This document shows, one piece after another, positions 58,575 through 64,000 of a stretch of DNA of 64,000 nucleotides. The DNA is from Marinitoga hydrogenitolerans DSM 16785 (lineage in GTDB: Bacteria; Thermotogota; Thermotogae; Petrotogales; Petrotogaceae), in NCBI RefSeq assembly GCF_900129175.1, contig NZ_FQUI01000004.1:1-64000 (forward strand). Direction: 5' to 3'. The first letter of the stretch is position 1; each line of letters begins with the position of its first letter. Position numbers and translations under genes: made by a program. The notes beneath the pieces are model-generated. The model was given only the letters and a program-made list of their open reading frames with translations. It made no database searches and was not told the DNA's origin.

Positions 58575-58603
58575 TTGATTTTTTTAAAAAAATATGATAT
58601 ATT
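58575..58603 (+). promoter_or_regulatory. Promoter of the two LiaF-like genes
   Basis: TTGATT (58575-58580) and TATATT (58598-58603) are spaced by 17 bases. Confidence 0.55.
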
Positions 58604-58653
58604 ATTTATATATATATAAGGCGTATTGCATTTTTATAATTTGGAGGTGGCTT

Positions 58654-59094
58654 ATGAAAACTTTAGCTCTCACATTTATACTTATTGGACTGGTAATAAT
58701 ATTATCGGTTTTTTGGGGATATTCTTTAACTTTCTGGAAAACATTGGAATTCATTTTGGGATTTATATTAATAATAAGCGGAATTAATCCAAAACAAAAA
58801 GTTGAACTTACAAAAAATAAGAAAAAATTAGTATTAGAGGGAAAAGAAGCAGAAGAAGTTATAGATGATATTTTAGATTCACAAAGAGGCCTGTTTTTTA
58901 AATTTCTAAAAAAAACACACAAGAATTTTAGATTTAAAACTTTTATCTTTGGATTAATATCTGGTATAACCTTAATTCTAGATAGTTTAAACATAATTGA
59001 TACCAATTTAAATTTTTGGGAGGTATTATTGGTGATTTTGGGGTCATGGTTAATCGCTTCAGGAATCTCAACTATATTTTTTAGGGGGAAATAA
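58654..59094 (+). CDS. Small membrane protein, LiaI/LiaF-like TM region
   Basis: A 146-residue protein with two pairs of membrane segments (about 4-40 and 90-140) separated by a charged cytoplasmic stretch containing KKLVLEGKEAEEVIDDI. The paired hydrophobic hairpins recall the transmembrane region shared by LiaI and LiaF. The ATG at 58654 behind GGAGGTGG is chosen; the longer frame begins in the promoter. Function is unknown. The next gene has the same type of membrane region and follows in 3 bases. Confidence 0.7.
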   Translation: MKTLALTFILIGLVIILSVFWGYSLTFWKTLEFILGFILIISGINPKQKVELTKNKKKLVLEGKEAEEVIDDILDSQRGLFFKFLKKTHKNFRFKTFIFGLISGITLILDSLNIIDTNLNFWEVLLVILGSWLIASGISTIFFRGK

Positions 59095-59097
59095 AAA

Positions 59098-60036
59098 ATG
59101 ATAATGGGAATTATTTCAATATTAATCGGAATTCTAATATTTGCAAGTTTAATATTTAAAGTGTCTTTCACAATAAGTTTAATAATTGAATTGATATTAT
59201 CTTTAATATTTATTTTTAATGGTATGAAAATATTCAAAAATTTTAAAAGTGAAAATCTTGGATATTTAATTTTTGGAATTATTCTACTTTTTGATATGTT
59301 TAATTTATTCAATTTTGACGCCTCAATGGGAGAACTTATTTTACTATTCATTGGAGCTCAATTATTAGCCAGTGGTATTGATTTTTTCATTAGAGATTTT
59401 ACTCAAAATCATTCAAAAAATACTATTTCTAAAAATGAACAATTTTTCGAATTGCAAGAAAACAAACAAATAAAAGTTTCTATGGATGTGGATTGGAATA
59501 AATGTAATATCACTTCTCATAATGAAAATAAAATTAAGATCAACAGCAAATATAACAAATCTATTTTTAAGCAAAAAATTAATTTCACAGATAATAACTT
59601 CATTTTTGAAGAAAAGTTGAGAATAAATTCTATTAACATTCCTGAAAGAGCTGAAAGCTTTATTTACCTACCATCTAAAATAAATGCTATTCTTAATATT
59701 CACTCAAATGTAAGTGAATTAGTTTTAGATTTATATGATATCAATTCGAATTATACCAAAGTAAATGCTAAAGCTTCAAAATTACATTTAATACCTTCAT
59801 CTAAAATAGATTCTAATATTGATATAAATATACAGGTAAGCAATTTAATTTTAGAAATACCTTCTAATGTGTTTGTAATTATTAATTTTATAGGAGATTT
59901 AACATTAAAAGAGTTAAATAATTTCACACAAAAAGATGATTCAACACTTGTATCAAACAATTTCAAAACAGCAAAATATACATGTAAAATTAATATATCT
60001 TCTGAAATGTCAAAGATTTCTTCTTTTACAAGCTAA
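59098..60036 (+). CDS. Membrane protein with a C-terminal adhesin-like beta domain (LiaF/DUF4097-like)
   Basis: A 312-residue protein. Four membrane segments lie in residues 1-95 (for example GIISILIGILIFASLIF and LGYLIFGIILLFDMF). From about 120 a beta-rich domain follows with INIPERAESFIYLPSK and LNIHSNVSELVLDL, like the putative adhesin domain (DUF4097) seen after such membrane regions in LiaF and related envelope-stress proteins. It forms a two-gene unit with the preceding small protein. A role in sensing envelope state is inference. Confidence 0.65.
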   Translation: MIMGIISILIGILIFASLIFKVSFTISLIIELILSLIFIFNGMKIFKNFKSENLGYLIFGIILLFDMFNLFNFDASMGELILLFIGAQLLASGIDFFIRDFTQNHSKNTISKNEQFFELQENKQIKVSMDVDWNKCNITSHNENKIKINSKYNKSIFKQKINFTDNNFIFEEKLRINSINIPERAESFIYLPSKINAILNIHSNVSELVLDLYDINSNYTKVNAKASKLHLIPSSKIDSNIDINIQVSNLILEIPSNVFVIINFIGDLTLKELNNFTQKDDSTLVSNNFKTAKYTCKINISSEMSKISSFTS

Positions 60037-60052
60037 TCAATAAATATTCTTA

Positions 60053-60082
60053 AAAAATCAGCCCTCACGGGCTATTTTTTTT
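60053..60082 (+). terminator. Terminator after the LiaF-like genes
   Basis: AGCCC and GGGCT pair around TCAC, followed by A then eight Ts. Confidence 0.85.
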
Positions 60083-60142
60083 AGGATAAGATGTTTTTCA
60101 AAAAGAAATATATTAATGAGTACTATCGCAGGAGGCGATTAA

Positions 60143-60877
60143 ATGAATAGAGGATTATATATTTCAACTATGGGAATGCTTGCAAACATGGCTCAATTAG
60201 ATAATATATCAAATAATCTATCTAATGCTGATACCGTTGGTTATAAAAAAGATGAAACCATGTTTAAAGCATATCTTGAAAAGGAATTCAGAAATTACGA
60301 TTCAAATGATATTAAAAAAGGAAAACATATTGGATATATGGAAACCGCTTTAATTGCTGATGAAACAAAACCCATTTTATCTCAGGGACAAATTGTAAAA
60401 ACAAACAATCCTCTGGATTTTGCTATATTTGGTTATGGTTTTTTTAAAATTGAAAGAAATTCTCAATTTTTTTACTCACGAAATGGTGAATTTAAAAAAG
60501 ATTTGAACGGTTTCTTAGTAACTTCTGATGGTGACTATGTTTTGGATTCTAATAATCAACGAATTCAATTACCAAAAGATTTTACTGTTGACGAATCTGG
60601 AAATATATATAACGGAACACAATTTACAGGGCAAAAAATTTCAATTGTAAATCTTAATGCTCCATCTAAATTTGGCAATAATCTTTTTACTGGTGAAGAA
60701 ATAGCCTCGAATAATTTCAAAATAATTCAAGGTAGTATAGAAAAATCAAATGTTAACACATTAAAAGAAATGATTAATTTAATAAATGCCAATAGAGCAT
60801 TTAGTATAATGGAAAAATCTATACAAACTCAAGATTTAATGACGGGTAAAATTATAGAAAGCGCTCAAAGAATATAA
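60143..60877 (+). CDS. flgF: Flagellar basal-body rod protein, FlgF-like
   Basis: A 244-residue flagellar rod protein. The N-terminus has the rod-protein motif LDNISNNLSNADTVGYK; the C-terminus QGSIEKSNVNTLKEMINLINANRAF is the matching helix. It is shorter than FlgG and precedes it, as flgF does in rod operons. It has AGGAGGCG before the ATG. The stop codon lies in an exact 18-bp tandem duplication. Confidence 0.85.
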   Translation: MNRGLYISTMGMLANMAQLDNISNNLSNADTVGYKKDETMFKAYLEKEFRNYDSNDIKKGKHIGYMETALIADETKPILSQGQIVKTNNPLDFAIFGYGFFKIERNSQFFYSRNGEFKKDLNGFLVTSDGDYVLDSNNQRIQLPKDFTVDESGNIYNGTQFTGQKISIVNLNAPSKFGNNLFTGEEIASNNFKIIQGSIEKSNVNTLKEMINLINANRAFSIMEKSIQTQDLMTGKIIESAQRI

Positions 60878-60902
60878 AATAATAAAAGAATATAAAATAA
60901 TA
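60867..60902. repeat. Exact 18-bp tandem duplication at the flgF stop codon
   Basis: The unit AAAGAATATAAAATAATA occurs twice in a row (60867-60884 and 60885-60902). The first copy contains the flgF stop codon; the second lies in the gap before the flgG ribosome-binding site. Confidence 0.9.
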
Positions 60903-60924
60903 TAATTTCAAGGAGGAAAAGACT

Positions 60925-61710
60925 ATGTTAGTATCCCTTTATTCAGCATCAACAGGAATGATTGCACAACAGAGAAGACTTGATACAATATCTAATAATT
61001 TATCCAATGTAGACACTACTGGTTATAAAGCTCAAAGGATTGAGTTTCAAGATTTGTTATATACTCCTATTAAAGAAGCGGGTACTCCAACAGCTCAAAA
61101 TTCCGTGCTACCTACAGGTGAATACGTTGGACATGGGGTACGTATCGCAGCAACCAACAGAATTTTCACTCAAGGGAATATTGAACAAACTGGTGGAACA
61201 TTTGATTTAGCTATAATGGGCGACGGTTTCTTTCAGGTACAATTACAAGATGGAAGGATTGCTTATACAAGAGATGGCTCCTTCAAAGTAGATGCTAATG
61301 GAAGACTTATTAATTCAAATGGATTGCTTTTAGTGCCTAATATTACATTACCTACAAATGCCGAAAGTGTTAATGTATCTCCAGATGGAATTATAAGTGC
61401 GAAATTACCAGATGGTACTATACAGAATGTTGGTAACTTAACACTTGTTAGATTTGTAAATCCAGCAGGATTAAAAGCAATAGGAAACAACCTATTTTTA
61501 TCAACACCAGCTTCTGGTGTTGCAACAGAGGGTATTCCTAATCAAGATGGTTATGGTTCAATAGAACAGGGTGCATTAGAAAAATCAAATGTCGATGTTG
61601 TAAAAGAAATGGTTAATATGATTGTGGCTCAAAGAACTTATGACCTCAATGCTAGAGCGGTTCAAACCGCTGATGATTTCTTAAGAACTATCGGAACATT
61701 AAAAAGATAA
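60925..61710 (+). CDS. flgG: Flagellar distal rod protein FlgG
   Basis: A 261-residue distal rod protein, the usual length for FlgG. The N-terminal motif is LDTISNNLSNVDTTGYKAQR, and the region IEFQDLLYTPIKEAG is FlgG-specific. The C-terminal EKSNVDVVKEMVNMIVAQRTYDLNARAVQTAD is complete. AGGAGG precedes the ATG. flgF, flgG and the channel gene read in one direction with short gaps. Confidence 0.95.
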   Translation: MLVSLYSASTGMIAQQRRLDTISNNLSNVDTTGYKAQRIEFQDLLYTPIKEAGTPTAQNSVLPTGEYVGHGVRIAATNRIFTQGNIEQTGGTFDLAIMGDGFFQVQLQDGRIAYTRDGSFKVDANGRLINSNGLLLVPNITLPTNAESVNVSPDGIISAKLPDGTIQNVGNLTLVRFVNPAGLKAIGNNLFLSTPASGVATEGIPNQDGYGSIEQGALEKSNVDVVKEMVNMIVAQRTYDLNARAVQTADDFLRTIGTLKR

Positions 61711-61724
61711 TAGGAGATAACATT

Positions 61725-62531
61725 ATGAACATAAATTGGAACATGATTATCGATTATTCTATACGCATTGGAATCAGTATAATTGTTCTATTTTTGTCTA
61801 AATTTTTTTCAAAAATTTTTTATTCTTCTTTGGTAAAAGTTGCAGAAAAAACGGGAAGAAGTTTATCCTATAAAAATACATTAAAAGTTTTAATAAATAT
61901 AGCTACGTATACCTTAGGTGGATTTGTTATTTTATCTCTAATTTTTAAAGATTTTATGCCTTTTTTAACAGGATTAGGTGTTTCAGGTGTAATTGTTGCT
62001 TTTGCTATTCAAGAACCTTTAGCTAATTTCATCTGTGGAATCCTTTTAATGTTTTCAAAAGCTATAAAAGAGGGTGATGCCATAGAAGTAAATGGTATTG
62101 CGGGAGTTGTTTCACAGATAGATTTAAATCATACTCTTTTAAAAACATTTGATGGAAAGCTGGTAAGAATTCCAAATAAAACCATGTGGAGCAGCTCAAT
62201 AACAAATTATTGGCCAACTGATATTAGAAGAAGTGAAATAAATATAGGTGTTTCATATAAAACAAATTTAAAAGAATTTTTAGAGTTAATAAACATTTAT
62301 TTTAAAAATTCCACTTTAATATATAAAGATGAAAATCATAATCCTTTTGTCCTATTTTCTAAATTTGGAGATTCTTCAATAGATTTTTCAATTAAATTCT
62401 GGTTAAAAAGAGAAGATTATTTCGAAGGAACTAAAAAAATCGCAACAGAAATCTTCGAACTTTTAAACAAAAATAATATTGAAATTCCATTTACTCAAAT
62501 AGATGTTAATATAAAAAACGAGAAACTCTAA
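61725..62531 (+). CDS. Small-conductance mechanosensitive channel (MscS family)
   Basis: A 268-residue channel protein. Three membrane segments lie at about 10-28, 58-78 and 86-112; the pore-lining third segment leads into VSGVIVAFAIQEPLANFICGI, followed by the beta domain with GDAIEVNGIAGVVSQIDLNHT and LVRIPNKTMWSSSITNYW. It opens under membrane tension to release solutes in hypo-osmotic shock. It begins 14 bases after flgG with AGGAGA. Confidence 0.93.
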   Translation: MNINWNMIIDYSIRIGISIIVLFLSKFFSKIFYSSLVKVAEKTGRSLSYKNTLKVLINIATYTLGGFVILSLIFKDFMPFLTGLGVSGVIVAFAIQEPLANFICGILLMFSKAIKEGDAIEVNGIAGVVSQIDLNHTLLKTFDGKLVRIPNKTMWSSSITNYWPTDIRRSEINIGVSYKTNLKEFLELINIYFKNSTLIYKDENHNPFVLFSKFGDSSIDFSIKFWLKREDYFEGTKKIATEIFELLNKNNIEIPFTQIDVNIKNEKL

Positions 62532-62555
62532 TTATAAAAGACCACTAAATATAAG

Positions 62556-62586
62556 ATAAAAGAGGCGAATAATCGCCTCTTTTTTA
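62556..62586. terminator. Bidirectional terminator between mscS and mreB
   Basis: AAAAGAGGCGA and TCGCCTCTTTT form a stem around ATAA with T runs on both strands. Confidence 0.85.
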
Positions 62587-63585
62587 TATAACTGCTATTT
62601 TAGATAACAATTCAGGATTATCCAATAAAATCCAAGCTCCTTGTGCTACACAGAGTTGTGGATTTTCTGCCACTACTGTCTTTACTCCAGTTCTCTCTTC
62701 AAATAATTGCGCTAATCCACGCAAATTAGCTGTTCCACCCGCTAAATATATTCCGTTTTTTAATATATCTGCAGACAACTCTGGTGGGGTATGCTCTAAA
62801 ACTGTTTTAGTTTTTTGTATAATTTCATTAAGCACTCCTTCAATAGCCTCAAAAATATCATCTGAATTGATTAATCTTGATGAAGGCATTCCACTAGCGA
62901 TATCCTGGCCTCTTACTTCTATTTCTAATGTTTCCATATCTTTATGTGCTTTTCCAATTTCTTTCTTTAAAAATTCTGCTGTTGCCTCACCTATTAAAAA
63001 TTTATACTTTCTCTTTATGTATTTAATAATCTCTATATCCATTGCCTCTCCAGCTAATTTTATTGATTCTGAAATTACACTTCCACTTAAACTAATCACT
63101 GCAATATCTGTTGTTCCACCACCAAGATCTACTATTAAATGTCCATTTGGTTTTGTTATATCAAGACCTATACCTATGGCAGCAATAATAGGTTCTAAAA
63201 CTAAAAACGCTTTATTTGCTCCCACTTTTTCTGCCGCATCCTTAACAGCTCTTCTTTCTACATCTGTAGTTCTAGCTGGAATTCCTATTACAAGATTTGG
63301 TTTTGAAGGTAAAAATCCTGTTTTAGCCTGTTTAATAAAAAATCTTAATAATTGTTCTATTAAAGAAGGATATGCAATTACTCCATCCTGCATAGGATGC
63401 ACTATTTCAACACCATATGGTGTTTTTCCTACCATTGCTTTTGCCTCATTACCAAATGCTGTTATAGTATTTGTTAGCTTATCTACTGCAACTACAGAAG
63501 GTTCATTAATTAATATTCCTTCATTTTTTTTATATACTATAAAAGTTGCTGTCCCTAAATCTATTCCTAAATCATGTTTAGCCAT
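62584..63585 (-). CDS. mreB: Rod shape-determining protein MreB
   Basis: A 333-residue actin homologue. The phosphate loops are DLGTATFIVYKK (first) and LIVDLGGGTTDIAVISL (second); NEPSVVAVDK and the GGTANLRGLAQLFEERTGV region near the end are family signatures. It forms membrane-bound filaments that guide lateral wall synthesis. The ATG is preceded by AGGAGG. mreC, mreD and other shape genes do not follow: a convergent terminator lies at its end. Confidence 0.96.
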   Translation of the reverse strand: MAKHDLGIDLGTATFIVYKKNEGILINEPSVVAVDKLTNTITAFGNEAKAMVGKTPYGVEIVHPMQDGVIAYPSLIEQLLRFFIKQAKTGFLPSKPNLVIGIPARTTDVERRAVKDAAEKVGANKAFLVLEPIIAAIGIGLDITKPNGHLIVDLGGGTTDIAVISLSGSVISESIKLAGEAMDIEIIKYIKRKYKFLIGEATAEFLKKEIGKAHKDMETLEIEVRGQDIASGMPSSRLINSDDIFEAIEGVLNEIIQKTKTVLEHTPPELSADILKNGIYLAGGTANLRGLAQLFEERTGVKTVVAENPQLCVAQGAWILLDNPELLSKIAVI

Positions 63586-63645
63586 ATTCTTTCCTCCTAT
63601 ACATTTTTCAACTTTAATTATACAAGAAAAAATCTAAAAAAACAA

Positions 63646-64000
63646 CTATTTATTTTTTATAATATTTTTCCACGTTGTTTCTATCCAACTTTGAAAGTCG
63701 TTATAAAAAGAGAGTGCCTTATAATCTTCGTAATAACTATTACTTAAATTAAATATATCTTCAAACATTATTCCAATACCGCTATATTGCGGATAATCAA
63801 CGCCATCAATTCTCACTACAGAATTTACAATTGCTGGGTTTACATAATTACTTAAAAATTCTCCTGTGTTTAGTATTAAGCTATTAATATCTAACATATC
63901 TGTCGGTTCTGAAACATAATTATTTCCATCATTTTTATATAAATTATAATTACTTTCTGTATTTATTATATTGTCAACCTTATTCCATATTATATTTATT
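63646..64000 (-). CDS. Probable clostripain-family (C11) peptidase, C-terminal part (partial)
   Basis: The minus-strand frame stays open from the stop at 63646 to the window edge, so the visible 117 codons are the C-terminal part of a longer gene. The segment YSGIGIMFEDIFNLSNSYYED, then YKALSFYNDFQSWIETTW, resembles the C-terminal end of clostripain-like C11 peptidases, which finish with a similar Gly-Ile/Phe-Pro strand and a Trp-containing helix. Catalytic residues are outside the window. An internal ATG at 63897 is not the true start. Confidence 0.5.
   Translation of the reverse strand, partial: INIIWNKVDNIINTESNYNLYKNDGNNYVSEPTDMLDINSLILNTGEFLSNYVNPAIVNSVVRIDGVDYPQYSGIGIMFEDIFNLSNSYYEDYKALSFYNDFQSWIETTWKNIIKNK

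Noticed and set aside
58602-59351. 249-codon minus-strand frame across the LiaF-like genes
   Set aside because: Lys/Ile/Asn-rich low-complexity translation with no start site; the plus-strand genes have promoter, ribosome-binding sites and membrane segments.
62867-63637. 256-codon open frame opposite mreB
   Set aside because: mreB is certain on the other strand; this frame is its reverse shadow with repetitive Ser/Pro/Ile composition.

Overview
The window is about 64 kb of AT-rich bacterial chromosome, with coding on both strands, short intergenic gaps and many strong intrinsic terminators. The gene content points to the Thermotogota, most likely a Marinitoga-like member of the Petrotogaceae. 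Pointers are a SpoVS homologue in a set with no sporulation genes, a uridine-kinase-like protein of the TM0751 type, a GH4 glycosidase with the CHG motif of Thermotoga alpha-glucuronidases, an hrcA-grpE-dnaJ operon without dnaK, and a MurC with the GTDGKTTT loop. The species assignment is inference; no rRNA, tRNA or CRISPR array was seen.

Layout. 1-4.7 kb: tail of an adenosylhomocysteinase gene, rpsO, a spoVS / small ORF / yqhQ operon, then a sodium-pump decarboxylase beta subunit with a 2-oxoacid:ferredoxin oxidoreductase alpha subunit and its ferredoxin. 4.7-10.3 kb: a sugar operon (TPR/HTH regulator, GH4 glycosidase, manA) divergent from a 52-residue secreted peptide and an HD-GYP protein. 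10.3-17.5 kb: MFS and MATE exporters, pgeF, a second HD-GYP sensor fused to a solute-binding domain, and a chemotaxis receptor. 17.6-23.4 kb: manC behind two large exported proteins of unknown function. 23.8-33.3 kb: amtB, an epimerase remnant, a three-gene nucleotide-sugar operon (WbpA/B/D-like), PadR regulator, uridine-kinase-like protein, an ion transporter, and a TPP-riboswitch-controlled thiamine-binding protein. 33.4-39.3 kb: a TetR regulator with two operator copies and a radical SAM protein, an RloA/RloB (AbiL-like) defence pair, and a histidine kinase.

39.4-49.4 kb is a run of ten closely packed minus-strand genes (hrcA, grpE, dnaJ, yitT-like, corC/hlyC-like, cdd, receiver-PP2C, nudix, gltX, cysS) headed by a CIRCE operator. 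49.5-58.0 kb is the peptidoglycan precursor and division cluster murE-murF-mraY-murD-ftsW-murG-murC on the plus strand. 58.1-64 kb holds a STAS protein, two small LiaF-like membrane proteins, flgF-flgG, an MscS channel, mreB and the end of a probable clostripain-family protease.

The most unusual unit is at 7.0-10.3 kb. A tiny exported peptide gene lies back to back with a large TPR-like/HTH regulator of sugar genes, their shared control region carries nested perfect inverted repeats, and an HD-GYP phosphodiesterase follows the peptide behind a terminator. It resembles a peptide-sensing circuit, but that function is inferred. Other points worth checking are a receiver domain with Glu at the phosphorylation position, an attenuator-like hairpin inside the spoVS operon, an rpsO leader hairpin, a possible frameshift in manA, gene remnants beside the defence pair, and exact tandem duplications that span stop codons.
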